Shown here: one piece after another, positions 25,943 to 35,600 of the stretch
Numbering within the stretch: the stretch's first letter is position 1
Layout: each line of letters starts with the position of its first letter
NCBI RefSeq assembly: GCF_026810505.1
Contig: NZ_CP101750.1
Coordinates: 4,307,254 to 4,371,253, forward strand
Length of the DNA stretch: 64,000 nt
Source: Streptomyces sp. Je 1-369
Lineage (GTDB): Bacteria; Actinomycetota; Actinomycetes; Streptomycetales; Streptomycetaceae
Reading direction: 5' to 3'
Notes under the pieces: model-generated
What the model was told of the DNA's origin: nothing
The model's input: only the letters and a program-made list of their open reading frames with translations
The model's database searches: none
Position numbers and translations under genes: made by a program

Positions 25943-26692
25943 TCAAGAAGCGACCGGCACCGCGGACTTGATCAGGTAGCCCGCCCCGCGCCGCGTATGG
26001 ATCATCGGCTCCCGGCCCGCGTCGATCTTCCTGCGCAGATACGAGATGTACAGCTCGACGACGTTGGCCTGGCCCCCGAAGTCGTAGTTCCACACCCGGT
26101 CGAGTATCTGCGCCTTGCTGAGCACCCGCCGCGGATTGCGCATGAGGTACCGCAGCAGCTCGAACTCGGTGGCGGTGAGGTGGATGGAGTCGCCGCCGCG
26201 GGTCACCTCGTGGCTGTCCTCGTCGAGGGTGAGGTCCCCCACGACCAGCGTCGACTCGCTGCGCTTGTCGGCGGCACCGGCCCGCCGGATGAGTCCGCGC
26301 AGCCGCGCCACGACCTCCTCCAGGCTGAACGGCTTGGTGACGTAGTCGTCGCCGCCCGCCGTGAGCCCGGCGATGCGGTCCTCCACGGCGTCCTTCGCGG
26401 TCAGGAACAGCACGGGCACGTCCGGCATCTCCCGGCGCAGCCTGCCGAGCAGGGAGAGCCCGTCCATGTCGGGCAGCATCATGTCGAGCACCACGACGTC
26501 GGGCCGGAACGCCCGCGCGGCCCGCACCGCGCCCGCCCCGTCGCCCGCGCTGCGGATCTGCCAGCCCTCGTAGCGCAGGGCCATGGACAACAGGTCGGTG
26601 AGGGACACCTCGTCGTCCACGACGAGCACGCGGACGGGGCTCCCGTCCGGCCTGAGCAGTTCGGTACGCGCCTGCGGCGTGGTCGTGGTCAT
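25943..26692 (-). CDS. OmpR-family response regulator
   Basis: About 249 aa. The receiver domain has the acidic pair in VVDDEVSL, phospho-acceptor Asp in VVLDMMLPDMDG, Thr in LFLTAKD and Lys in VTKPFSLEE. The winged-helix effector domain (LTATEFELLRYLMRNPRRVL, ELYISYLRRKID, HTRRGAGYLI) binds DNA. The ATG at 26692 (MTTTTPQARTEL) is preferred over 26725. It heads a minus-strand unit with the kinase and two glycosyltransferases and is divergent from the 714-aa beta-domain protein gene, so it may control both directions. Confidence 0.93.
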   Translation of the reverse strand: MTTTTPQARTELLRPDGSPVRVLVVDDEVSLTDLLSMALRYEGWQIRSAGDGAGAVRAARAFRPDVVVLDMMLPDMDGLSLLGRLRREMPDVPVLFLTAKDAVEDRIAGLTAGGDDYVTKPFSLEEVVARLRGLIRRAGAADKRSESTLVVGDLTLDEDSHEVTRGGDSIHLTATEFELLRYLMRNPRRVLSKAQILDRVWNYDFGGQANVVELYISYLRRKIDAGREPMIHTRRGAGYLIKSAVPVAS

Positions 26693-26908
26693 GCCCCACA
26701 CCTTGCGCGGCGCCCCTGAGAGCACTCTTGCGCGAACCTGTGAATTCCCTGAGAAAGGACCGCGGGGACGGCGGGGACGGCGGGGGCGGCGGCGAGGCGG
26801 AGTGCGGGCCCCCGCAGTGACAGCCCTAGATCCCAGCGGTACGCCGTGTGTACGAAGGTCGCCCGCGCCGGGGGACCCGACCGGGAGACCCGACCGGGGG
26901 AGGACGAC

Positions 26909-29053
26909 ATGAGCTGTGGTGGCATCGAGTGCCCTGCCTGGTGCGAGTGCGTGAACGAGCGGTGCGTCCCGTCAGCGGTGCGGCTGAACGCGATGCGTTT
27001 CCGTATGCGGGACGGCCGTTGGCTGTATACGTCCGGCGGTGCCGGGCGGCTCTCCGCGGACCCCACACCCACCCCCGGCCCCTTCCACACCTTCTACTTC
27101 ACGGCCCCGCCGACCTTCGAGGCATCCGTCCTCACGGCCTGCGGCCCCGGCTGGGAGGTGTCCGGGAACATCGTCCGCGTCGACCCGCGCACCGAGCCCC
27201 ACCCGAAGGAGCACATCAAGCACTACCGCTGGGGCGGCACGGGCTGCGACGTCTGGGTCAGCTCGTACCCGCTCAGCGTCCCCGGCCACCACGGCGCCGA
27301 AGAGGAGTACACCGTGCGCGTGGTCCGGGCCGACGGCTCGTCGGAGGAGCCGACCAGCGGCGACGACGTGCTCCTCGTCGCCGCGGAAGGGACGTACTTC
27401 CGGGTGCGCGGCCCAGCGGAGCAGTGGCCGGGGACGGTGACGGCGGACGGCGCGGTCGCCGCGGACGACACCGTCTTCCGGCTGTTCGTCAACGAAGTGC
27501 GCCCCGCCGACGGCTGGCGCCCCGGCAAGGTGGTCTGCATGAGCTGTGCGCCGGTCACCGGCCTGGTCAGGCACCACGTGACCGGCGAACCGGTGGCGGG
27601 CGCCCACGTCGTCGCCGACGGCACCGGGTTCGAGGCCGTCACCGACGAACACGGCCGCTTCGCCCTCGCCAAGGGCGCCGCCACCTGCGTCCCCGCGGGC
27701 GCCCACACCCTCACCACGACGCACGGCACCCACCTGGAGGACAAGCGGCAGATCACCGTCGAACCGGAGGTCCCCCTCGACGTCGTCATCGACCTGCGCC
27801 GCAACTGCGCTCCCGTCACGGGCCTGGTCAGGGACTTCTCCAGCGGCGAGCCCCTCGCCGGGGCGGTCGTCGTCGCCGAGGGCAGCGGCTTCACGGCCGT
27901 CACCGACGCGCAGGGCCGCTTCACCCTCGCCAAGGGCACCACCACCTGCGTCCCGCAGGGCATGTACGTCCTCACCACCAGCCACGACACCCACCAGGAG
28001 CACCGGAGGGAGATCTCCGTCGCGCCGGAGACGGCGGTCGACCTGGAGACCGACCTGACGTGCACCCCCGTCTCCGGCGTCGTGCGGACCGCCACCGGAA
28101 CCCCGGCGGCCGGCGTCAAGGTCTTCCTCATGGACGCGGCGGGACAGAAGGTCAGGCGTCCCGGCGGCGGACCGTTCATCGAGGCGACCACCCGGGCGGA
28201 CGGCACCTGGACCCTGCGGTGCGTGCCGCACGGCCCGGCCGGTCTGACCTGGTTCTTCTGGACGGCGGGCGCCAGCAAAGTGTCCGCGTTCGTGCCGCCC
28301 CTCGGTGTGAGCGGCGTGGAGCTCGTCACGGGCTGCGTCGAGGTCCGCGGCACCGTCACCGACGCGGCGACCGGAAACCCCGTCGCCGGCGCCACGGTCA
28401 CCCTCACCGGCACGTCGGTCGCGGCGACGACCACGGACATCGCCGGGGCGTACCAATTCGCCTGCGCCCCGCTCGACTCCGACAACCGCGTCACGGTCTC
28501 CGCGTCGTACACCGGCTACCTCGACGCGGAGGCGACGGTCGCGGCCCAGTCACCGGTCACGGTGGTCGACCTCCAACTCGTCCCGGTCCCACCCGTCCGG
28601 ACCGAGCCGATCGTCCTCACCCTCACGTGGGGCAGCGCCCCGGCCGACCTCGACTCGCACCTGTCGGGCCCGGACACCAACAACGGTCGCTTCCACCTGT
28701 CGTACGCGTCCATGTCGCCGCCCCCGGTGACATACGTGGCGCTCGACGTGGACGCCAAGCAGGCCTTCGGCCCGGAGAACGTCACGATCACCCCGACCGT
28801 GGCGGACTTCGTGCCCGGCCAGTACCGGTACTGGGTGCACAATTTCACCGGCGGCACCTTCGAGAACTCGCTCGCCGTCGTCACGGTCGCCCAGGGAACC
28901 ACGCAGCTGGGTCAGTACACGGTGGCGGCCGCCGTCGGCGCACAGACCGAACCCATCTGGCACGTGCTGAACGTGAGCATCGACGCCGCGGGCCAGGCGA
29001 CGCTGGCCCCGCAACAGAAACTCCGAGCAGGCGACGCGAACACCCGCCTCTGA
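26909..29053 (+). CDS. large multi-domain protein with carboxypeptidase-regulatory-like repeats and a YfaP-like C terminus
   Basis: A 714-aa protein without a signal peptide. It starts with a Cys-rich segment (CGGIECPAWCECVNERC) and an N-terminal region of about 200 aa that I do not recognise. Four beta-sandwich repeats follow, each opening with Cys and G-x-V (CAPVTGLVRHHVTGEPVAGA; CAPVTGLVRDFSSGEPLAGA; CTPVSGVVRTATGTPAAG; CVEVRGTVTDAATGNPVAGA). The C terminus (LTLTWGSAPADLDSHLSGPD, ENVTITP, PGQYRYWVHNF) resembles the DUF2135/YfaP family. GGGGGAGG precedes the ATG at 26909. The role is unknown; the composition suggests extracellular or surface adhesion, yet no export signal is seen. It is divergent from the response regulator. 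Confidence 0.75.
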   Translation: MSCGGIECPAWCECVNERCVPSAVRLNAMRFRMRDGRWLYTSGGAGRLSADPTPTPGPFHTFYFTAPPTFEASVLTACGPGWEVSGNIVRVDPRTEPHPKEHIKHYRWGGTGCDVWVSSYPLSVPGHHGAEEEYTVRVVRADGSSEEPTSGDDVLLVAAEGTYFRVRGPAEQWPGTVTADGAVAADDTVFRLFVNEVRPADGWRPGKVVCMSCAPVTGLVRHHVTGEPVAGAHVVADGTGFEAVTDEHGRFALAKGAATCVPAGAHTLTTTHGTHLEDKRQITVEPEVPLDVVIDLRRNCAPVTGLVRDFSSGEPLAGAVVVAEGSGFTAVTDAQGRFTLAKGTTTCVPQGMYVLTTSHDTHQEHRREISVAPETAVDLETDLTCTPVSGVVRTATGTPAAGVKVFLMDAAGQKVRRPGGGPFIEATTRADGTWTLRCVPHGPAGLTWFFWTAGASKVSAFVPPLGVSGVELVTGCVEVRGTVTDAATGNPVAGATVTLTGTSVAATTTDIAGAYQFACAPLDSDNRVTVSASYTGYLDAEATVAAQSPVTVVDLQLVPVPPVRTEPIVLTLTWGSAPADLDSHLSGPDTNNGRFHLSYASMSPPPVTYVALDVDAKQAFGPENVTITPTVADFVPGQYRYWVHNFTGGTFENSLAVVTVAQGTTQLGQYTVAAAVGAQTEPIWHVLNVSIDAAGQATLAPQQKLRAGDANTRL

Positions 29054-29074
29054 CCACGCCCTTTACTCCCCCGT

Positions 29075-29101
29075 CCCCCCCCCGCCCCCCCCCCCCCCCC
29101 C
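29075..29101. repeat. interrupted poly-C tract (C9-G-C17)
   Basis: Nine C, one G and seventeen C lie between two convergent genes, 2 bp before the stop of the amidohydrolase gene. Very long for a Streptomyces homopolymer. The true length may be misread. Confidence 0.8.
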
Positions 29102-29103
29102 TC

Positions 29104-29985
29104 TCACTCCACCCCGAACACCCGGGCGGCGTTCCCGTACAGCACCCCGCGCAGCCACGCGTCCCCGAGCCCGAGCCGCTCCAGGGACTCCAACTGATGG
29201 ACGTACGAGTACGGGATGTTGGGGAAATCGCTGCCCAACAACACCTTCCCGCCCAGGTCGGCCAGCCTGCCCCGCTCCCGCGCCGGGAACGGCATGAGGC
29301 CTTCGCTGAAGTCGGTGAACACCATCGTCGTGTCGAGGCGCACCTCCTCGTACCTTTCCGCGAGCGTGAGGAACTCGGCGTACTCCGGCATGCCCAGGTG
29401 CGCCACGATGACGGGCAGCCGCGGGTGCCGGGCGAGGAGCGCGGCGACCGGTTCCGGCCCGGTGTGCTTGCCGGGCTCGGGACCGGACCCGCAGTGCATG
29501 ACCACCGGCACCCCGGCCTCGGCGAGCAGGCCCCACACGGGTTCGAGCAGCGCGTCGTTGGGGTCGTACCCGCCCACCTGCACATGTGACTTGAAGACGC
29601 GGGCACCCGCCTCGACGGCCTCCCGCACGTACCGGTCCACGCCGGGCTCCGGGAAGAACGTCGCGGTGTGCAGACAGCCGGGCGTACGCCGCGCGAAGTC
29701 GGCGGCCCACCCGTTGAGCCACTCCGCCATGCCCGCCTTGTGCGGGTACAGCATCGAGGTGAAGGCACGCACCCCGAACTCCCCGAGCAGCGCGATCCGC
29801 CGCTCCTCCTCGTGCCGGTAGGTGATGGGCCACTCCACGGTGCCCGCCGCCGAGCCTGCCGCCGAGCCCGCCGCCCCGAAGGAGTCGAAGTACGCCCACA
29901 CCTTCCTCAGCACGCGCTCCGGCATGAAATGCGTGTGTACGTCGATGAGCCCCGGCAGCCCGAGCCGCTCCCAGAAGCCGCGCAC
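29104..29985 (-). CDS. amidohydrolase-family (ACMSD-like) metal hydrolase
   Basis: About 293 aa, TIM-barrel amidohydrolase 2 fold. LIDVHTHFMPERV carries the HxH metal pair; later ligands are His in VVMHCGSGPEP and in VIVAHLGMPEYAEFL; LLGSDFPNIPYSY carries the catalytic Asp. The C terminus VLYGNAARVFGVE is typical. Substrate unknown; relatives are decarboxylases or hydrolases of small carboxylates. I favour the GTG at 29985 because the sequence upstream is a Ser-Asn-Gly repeat produced by 9-bp DNA repeats; a TTG near 30080 is possible. It lies downstream of the monooxygenase gene. Confidence 0.82.
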   Translation of the reverse strand: MRGFWERLGLPGLIDVHTHFMPERVLRKVWAYFDSFGAAGSAAGSAAGTVEWPITYRHEEERRIALLGEFGVRAFTSMLYPHKAGMAEWLNGWAADFARRTPGCLHTATFFPEPGVDRYVREAVEAGARVFKSHVQVGGYDPNDALLEPVWGLLAEAGVPVVMHCGSGPEPGKHTGPEPVAALLARHPRLPVIVAHLGMPEYAEFLTLAERYEEVRLDTTMVFTDFSEGLMPFPARERGRLADLGGKVLLGSDFPNIPYSYVHQLESLERLGLGDAWLRGVLYGNAARVFGVE

Positions 29986-30019
29986 GGAGGCGGCATCGGC
30001 ACTGGTTTCCGCGCCCCCG

Positions 30020-30073
30020 CTACTCCCATTACTCCCATTACTCCCATTACTCCCGCTACTCCCATTACTCCCG
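30020..30073. repeat. 9-bp tandem repeats (tactcccat)
   Basis: About six copies of a 9-bp unit span the stop of the monooxygenase gene and the leader of the amidohydrolase gene. On the minus strand they read as Gly-Ser-Asn codons in frame with the amidohydrolase. Confidence 0.7.
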
Positions 30074-30409
30074 CACAAACCCGTGACTCCTCTCGACCTT
30101 CGCGACGTGCAGGACGTACTTCTCGTACCAGTCCTCGCGCCCGCGGCGCTGGGCCGCGCGGTGCTCCAGGTTGCTCCGCCAGGCCTTGATGGACTCCTCG
30201 TCGCGGAAGTACGAGACGGTGATGCCGAGGCCGCCGGGCGTACGGGCGGACTCGGTGCCGAGGAAACCCGGTACGTCCGCGACCAGTTCGTCCATGCGGT
30301 CGGCGATCTCGCCGTAGCCGTTGTCCCCCTCGGTGCGCACGGAGGAGAAGACGACGGAGTAGTAGGGCGGTTCGAAGGGTCCGACAGGTCCTGTGCCGTG
30401 ATCACTCAT
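30065..30409 (-). CDS. antibiotic biosynthesis monooxygenase (ABM) domain protein
   Basis: A 114-aa ferredoxin-like fold protein. YYSVVFSSVRTEGDNGYGE is strand 1, and MDELVADVPGFLGTESARTP with GLGITVSYFRDEESIKAWR is the ABM core; the C-terminal WYEKYVLHVAKVER completes it. Such small proteins act as cofactor-independent oxygenases or heme/quinone-related enzymes; this YqjZ-like subgroup has no defined substrate. The ATG at 30409 (MSDHGTGPVGPFEPP) is the likely start; the longer reading frame to 30517 has an Arg-rich non-typical leader. Confidence 0.82.
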   Translation of the reverse strand: MSDHGTGPVGPFEPPYYSVVFSSVRTEGDNGYGEIADRMDELVADVPGFLGTESARTPGGLGITVSYFRDEESIKAWRSNLEHRAAQRRGREDWYEKYVLHVAKVERSHGFVRE

Positions 30410-30526
30410 GTCGACACACTCGGGCTCACACCGCACCCTCGTCCACCCTTTTCGACCGTCCTTGCCCAACGGTCGCCCGGACTTGACCATTCGGTCAGAG
30501 AACCGGTCGACGGGCACGGAAGGTGC

Positions 30527-31411
30527 TCAGAAAAGCCCGTCCTGCTCGGCGCCACCGCCCACGACCTCCACGGCCCGCACCGGAACGGTCACCCCCGCCC
30601 CCGCGTCGGCCGAGGCCAGCCCCCACCCCACGAGCACCCGCGTGTCGACCACCAGCACGCTCCCGCCCGCCACCTCCAGGTGAAGGTCGGGCCCGGCCGC
30701 GGCTACCAACCGCCCCGCGACCGCCCCGCCGTCGACCAGTTCCCGCACCACCCCGCCCGTCGCGGCCGGACCACCCCGGTCGTCGAGCCCGAACGCCTCC
30801 GAGTGGTCAACGGCGTCGAACGGCACCCGCTCCAGCGCCTCCGCCCACCCGCCGAGTGCGACGGCCCGGCCGTGCAGCTCGGCGAGCTCCCGTTCCCGCT
30901 CACCCCACCCGGGCAACGCCCCACGAAGCCCACGCTTGCGGGCGTACGGCACCCGGTCCGGCACCCCGAGCGCCGCCCGCAGCAACTCCTCCGTACGCCG
31001 CGCCGCCATCAGCGGACCGCGCCCCAGCCAGCAGAACGCCACGGCCCCCTGCTCCAGGAGCCGCCCCGCACCCCGCTCCTCGGCCGTGATCCCCACCTTC
31101 ACGACTCCGGCCCCGAACCACGCGAGGTAGACCCGGTAGGTACGCGGATCGTCGGGCACGCCGTCCGCCGCCACCGAGAACGCCCGGTCGAGCCGCGCAC
31201 ACTCCGGGCACCGCGCCTGCGTGGCCGCCCCCGGCACGACGGCCCGCACCGGACACGCATTGCCGCGCGCCCCCACGCACCGCCGCTCCCCGACGGCCCG
31301 GAACCCGATGTCCCGCCCGTACGCGAGCACGCTGCGCCGCCCACCGTCCCACCGCAGCACGGGCTGCCCGTCCGGCCACCCGAGCCCCGCACACCGCCAC
31401 TCCACAGCCAT
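30527..31411 (-). CDS. DUF2797 family protein
   Basis: About 294 aa. Four Cys arranged CVGARGNACP and QARCPECARLD suggest a zinc-binding N-terminal module. A segment of the DUF2797 family follows (TYRVYLAWFGAGVVKVGITA, EQGAVAFCWLGRGPLMAARR); its Y-x-A..KVGIT motif resembles a GIY-YIG-like core. Biochemical function is not established. The ATG at 31411 starts MAVEWRCAGLGWP; GGGGAG is very close, so a GTG one codon upstream is also possible. The tRNA-Arg gene lies upstream on the same strand with its terminator between. Confidence 0.8.
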   Translation of the reverse strand: MAVEWRCAGLGWPDGQPVLRWDGGRRSVLAYGRDIGFRAVGERRCVGARGNACPVRAVVPGAATQARCPECARLDRAFSVAADGVPDDPRTYRVYLAWFGAGVVKVGITAEERGAGRLLEQGAVAFCWLGRGPLMAARRTEELLRAALGVPDRVPYARKRGLRGALPGWGERERELAELHGRAVALGGWAEALERVPFDAVDHSEAFGLDDRGGPAATGGVVRELVDGGAVAGRLVAAAGPDLHLEVAGGSVLVVDTRVLVGWGLASADAGAGVTVPVRAVEVVGGGAEQDGLF

Positions 31412-31437
31412 CACTCCCCGCACCCGGACAACGCAAG

Positions 31438-31470
31438 AGGCCCCCGGATCAACTCCGGGGGCCTCTTGTT
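31438..31470 (-). terminator. rho-independent terminator after tRNA-Arg
   Basis: AGAGGCCCCCGGA and TCCGGGGGCCTCT form a 13-bp stem around tcaac directly 3' of tRNA-Arg on the minus strand. Confidence 0.85.
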
Positions 31471-31474
31471 CATG

Positions 31475-31547
31475 TGCACTCGGCAGGATTCGAACCTGCA
31501 ACCTTCTGATCCGTAGTCAGATGCTCTATCCGTTAAGCTACGAGTGC
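31475..31547 (-). tRNA. tRNA-Arg (ACG)
   Basis: A 73-nt tRNA. Acceptor stem GCACTCG pairs with CGAGTGC, discriminator A. Anticodon loop ctACGga gives ACG, the substrate of TadA encoded at 8904. The T arm is CAGGTTCGAATCCTG. Confidence 0.97.
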
Positions 31548-31699
31548 TTGATTTTTCTTTTGTTCTTGTCTTCGCTTCCCGGCCCTTCGGCCCGTTCGCG
31601 GCGACAGGAAGAACATTACATGACTGCCGCCGCCATGTGAAATCCGTTCGGCGGACCCCTTGTGAGCTGCGGAAACACCGCCCGGAGCGCCCATGACGC

Positions 31700-31733
31700 A
31701 CCGAAGCCCCGGTCCAGGGGCCGGGGCTTCGGA
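31700..31733 (-). terminator. rho-independent terminator after tRNA-Ser(GCT)
   Basis: GAAGCCCCGG and CCGGGGCTTC form a stem around tccagggg directly downstream of tRNA-Ser(GCT) on the minus strand. Confidence 0.8.
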
Positions 31734-31741
31734 TCAAGCTG

Positions 31742-31832
31742 CGGAGGCGGAGGGATTTGAACCCTCGATGGGATTTAAGTCCCAAACCGCATTAGCAGTG
31801 CGGCGCCATAGACCGGACTAGGCGACGCCTCC
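31742..31832 (-). tRNA. tRNA-Ser (GCT)
   Basis: A 91-nt class II tRNA. Acceptor GGAGGCG pairs with CGCCTCC. The anticodon stem-loop GCACTGCTAATGC gives GCT. Long variable arm; T arm GAGGGTTCAAATCCCTC. CCA is not encoded. Confidence 0.97.
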
Positions 31833-32024
31833 AGCTTGCACACCTGCGCGAGCGGGGGTGCGTGCAGATGATGACACAGCCAGTGGGTGTGTCACCAATC
31901 GCGGCACCCACGGTACTAGTGGTGCGGCCCGCGGGGCAAAGCGTTACGCGGCACCGCAACATCGCGGGGCGAACGGCGTTAGTTCCGTAGAACCATCCGT
32001 CCCGCCGTACTCGTGGAGCCCGAA

Positions 32025-32465
32025 ATGCTGCGTCGTCTCGTCCTCACTGCCGCCGCCTCCGTCGCCGCGCTGTCCGCCGTACCCGCCGCCGCCCACGCGA
32101 CCGCCGACGCCACCGTGGTCGCGCCTCCCTCCTCTCCCTCCGACCGCCTCACCGTCAAGGTCACCGGCGCGGGCGGCGCCGGCGACGGGACGTACGAACT
32201 GAAGTGCCACCCGACGGGCGGTACGCACCCGGACGCGGCAAAGGCGTGCGAGCGGCTCCAGGAGGTCACCGTGTGGGGGACCGACCCGTTCGCGCCCGTG
32301 CCCAAGGACTCGATGTGCACGATGCAGTACGGCGGACCCGCCACCGCGCACGTCACGGGAACCTGGCAGGGCAGGCCCGTCGACGCGACGTACGACCGCA
32401 GCAACGGCTGCGAGATCTCGCGGTGGGACGGTCTCGTACCGGTGCTGCCCGCGACCTCCGCGTGA
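32025..32465 (+). CDS. subtilisin inhibitor-like (SSI family) secreted protease inhibitor
   Basis: About 146 aa. A signal peptide (MLRRLVLTAAASVAALSAVP, cleavage near AAAHA-T) precedes a domain of about 115 aa. Four Cys (YELKCHP, KACERL, SMCTMQY, NGCEISRWDG) give the two SSI disulfides. The reactive-site loop is MCTMQYGGP, where by analogy to SSI (MCPMVYDP) the Met after Cys-Thr is P1, predicting action on subtilisin-like proteases. TGTWQGRPVDATYDRSNGCE is a family hallmark. The ATG at 32025 has GGAG 7 nt upstream. In Streptomyces such proteins inhibit extracellular proteases during growth and differentiation. Confidence 0.92.
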   Translation: MLRRLVLTAAASVAALSAVPAAAHATADATVVAPPSSPSDRLTVKVTGAGGAGDGTYELKCHPTGGTHPDAAKACERLQEVTVWGTDPFAPVPKDSMCTMQYGGPATAHVTGTWQGRPVDATYDRSNGCEISRWDGLVPVLPATSA

Positions 32466-32632
32466 CCAGGCGGTACGGAAAACTCACATCTTCTGCGTGC
32501 GACCTCCCTCTCATCCGGCGTCGCGCCCACAACCACTCCCCGTAGACTCCCTCCCGTGACACGCCACGGACCGAGGGGCAAAATGGTCTGAGCGAGTCGG
32601 CAAGCAGCGGTAACCAGGGAGGAAGCGTCGTC

Positions 32633-35600
32633 GTGAGCAGCAGGCCATCCCGAGGCGCTGCTCGCCTCGCAGCCATACTCGACGCGCTCCCTGACGCGCT
32701 CGTCCTCGTCAACGCCAACGGCACGGTCGTGAACGCCAACGCCATCGCGTTGGAGGCGTTCGAGACACCCGGCACCGCGCTCGTGGGGCGCGGTCTGCTG
32801 GACCTGCTGCCGCAGTTCGACTCCCGGCTCATCCCCGGCTCCATGCGGCGCCCGGACACCATCGACGAGCGCGGCCGCACCAAGCCGACCCGGATGGTCG
32901 CCCGGCGCACGGACGGCTTCGAGTTCCCCGTCGAGGTCACCAGCTCCCCGCTGGAGGACGGCAGGGACGCCTACGACCACCACGGGTACACGGGCGACGA
33001 ACTGCTCATGCTCGTCGTACGCGACCTTTCGGGCACCGTGGACACCGAGGCCGAACTGCAGCGTTCGCAGCGGCAGACCGAGATGATCCTGCGGGCCGCG
33101 GCCGAGGGAGTCGTCGGCACGGACACCGACGGACGGGTCGTCCTCGTCAATCCGGCCGCCGCTCAGATACTGGGCTTCCGGGCCAGCGACCTCGGCGGGC
33201 AGGAACTGCACCCGCTGGTCCTGCACTCGCGCGCCGACGGTGAGCCGTTCCCGTACGACGAGTCCCCGCTCGCCGACACCCTGCGCTCCGGGCGCAAGCA
33301 CCGGGTGCGCGGGCAGGTCCTGTGGTCCAAGAGCGGCGCCAAGGTGCCCGTCGACCTGACGACGTCGCCGGTGCGCGACGGAGACCAGCTGGTCGGCGCG
33401 GTGATGACCTTCACCGACCGCAGGCCCTACGACGAGCTGAACGAGAAGTACGAGGCGGCCCTCGCCCGGCACGCGGAGGAGCTCACCACCCTCGCCGAGG
33501 AGCGCACCGCCGAGATCAAGGCCGCCGAGGAGCAGCGGGCCGAGGAGCTCGCCGCCGAGCAGGAGCGGTACGCGGCGCTCGCCGAGCGCGAGAAGGACCG
33601 CTTCGAAGAGCTCGCCGAACGCGAGAAGACGCGGTACGAGGCACTGGCCGCACGGCACGAGCAGCTGCTCGCCGTCCTCGGCTCGTCGCTGCGCGGACCC
33701 CTGGACGAGCTGCGCCGCGAGCTGAACGCGCTCGCCTCCGACGACGCGGGCCAGCTGTGGCCCGAGGCCAACCAGGTCCTGCACCACCTGTCGGCCGGGT
33801 ACGCCCGGATGACGACGCTCGTCGACAACGTCCTCGGCTACCAGCGGCTCGACGCGGGCGACGAACAGCTCTCCCTCACGCCGGTCCTGCTCGACGCGGT
33901 CGTCGCCGCCGGTGTGGAGGGCGCGGTCGAGCTGATCGGGCCCGGGCGCGCCCAGTTCGCGGTGCACGCGCCGCCGATCGAGCTCATGGCCGACGCGGGG
34001 CGGCTCGCCACGGCCCTCGCCCACCTCGTCGCGGACGTGGCGGGCATCGACGCGACCGGCAACGCGCGTTCGGACGTCGGCGCGGGCGTCTCCGGTGGCT
34101 ATGTGGACTCGACGATCGTCGTCGCCGCCGCCCAGCGCGGCGAGGTCGTCCGCATCGAGGTGCGGGGGCCTTTCGCCGGCGGTGACCCGGTACACGAGCC
34201 GATCGTGCGGGGCATCGTGCGGGCACACGGAGGTGTGCTGCAGACGCATGAGGTGCCGGGCATGGGCGGCAGTGCGTATGTGCTTGAGGTGCCGATCGGG
34301 GCCGTTGGTGCGGCTGGCGCGGCTAGCGCGGCTGGTGCGGCTGGTGCGGGCTCCGTCAAGGGGGGCGGTGGGTCCGTCGTCGTGCCCGCGCAGGCGTCCG
34401 GTCCTGCGGGATCGGGGGCGGAATCGGGGTCGGGGTCGGCTTCAGGTGCGAGCGGTGGGCGTCGGCGGGCTCGGCGGCCCTCGGTGGACTCCTTCCTGGA
34501 GAGTGCGGTCGCGGGAGCTACGGACCCGGAGACGGAGACCGCGGAGACGGGTGCCGGGGAGCCGGGTCCCGGTGAGCCGAGCGGTACCGGGCGGCGCCGG
34601 GGTCGGCGTGCCGCGGAGGCCTCTTCGGAGAGCCTCGGCGGTTCCGTGGCCACGGATCTCGTGGGCCCGCGCATGGGCGGCCCCGGTCTGACGGCGCAGG
34701 CTCCGTCTCCGGAGACGTCGGGTGGCGCCGCCAGTGGCGGTACGGGACGGCGGCGCGGGCGGCCGAGCGCGGCCGAGGGTGCCGTGATGACGGCGGCGGA
34801 ACACGCGGCCGGCAGCGCCGCGTTGGGCGAGACGGTGCCGCCGCAGGGCGTGCCCGTGCCCAGTGGGGCGACGGGACGGCGTGCCCGGCCCGCCGGTGAG
34901 CAGCACGCGCTGCCCGCGCTGGCTTCGGGCCCCGCTTCGGGCCCCGCTTCGGGCCCCGCTTCGGGCCCCATGGAGACGTCCGGTGCCGGGCAGGGTGACG
35001 GCGCGGGGAAGCCCACGGGACGGCGTGCGCGGCGTGCGCTGGCCGCCGCCAAGGAGCGTGCCGAGGCCGAGGAGGCGAACAACGGACGCGTCTTCGCGCT
35101 GCCGCCCGCCACGGCCGACCGCGCCCCGGGTCAGGAGTACGCGGGCCAGGAGTACGCGGGCCAGGAGAGCGTCGCCGTCCAGGGTGGCGGCGTACAGGCT
35201 GCCCCGGGTGACGGCGTACAAGACGGCGTACAAGGTGACGGCGTCCAGGGCGGGACCGGGCACCACGCCCCGGCCGTACGCGGCGAGGACGACCACACCC
35301 CGCCGCAACCGCACCCCACGCAGGCCCCGACGGGCCGCCGCTCCCGCCAGGCGGCCCCCGCGCCCGCCCAGGACCCGCGGAACCCGCGGCAGGGCGGCCA
35401 GGACACCGAGTCCGGCCCGCCGCCCGTGCCGCAGCCGTGGCCCGACGGCACGACTCCGCCCGGCGGCGTGCCCGCGCAGGGCACCCCGCACTCCGCCGGT
35501 ACCCCCGCGCACGGCATCCCGGCGCCGGGCCGGGGCGCCGCGCTCCCGCCCGAGCGCGGTGCGCAGGCACGGGCGGCCCAGCCGCTGCCCGCCGAGGCCG

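Noticed and set aside
30410..30517. Longer N terminus for the ABM protein
   Set aside because: The extension is Arg/Lys-rich with no similarity to the fold; ATG 30409 gives a typical short protein.
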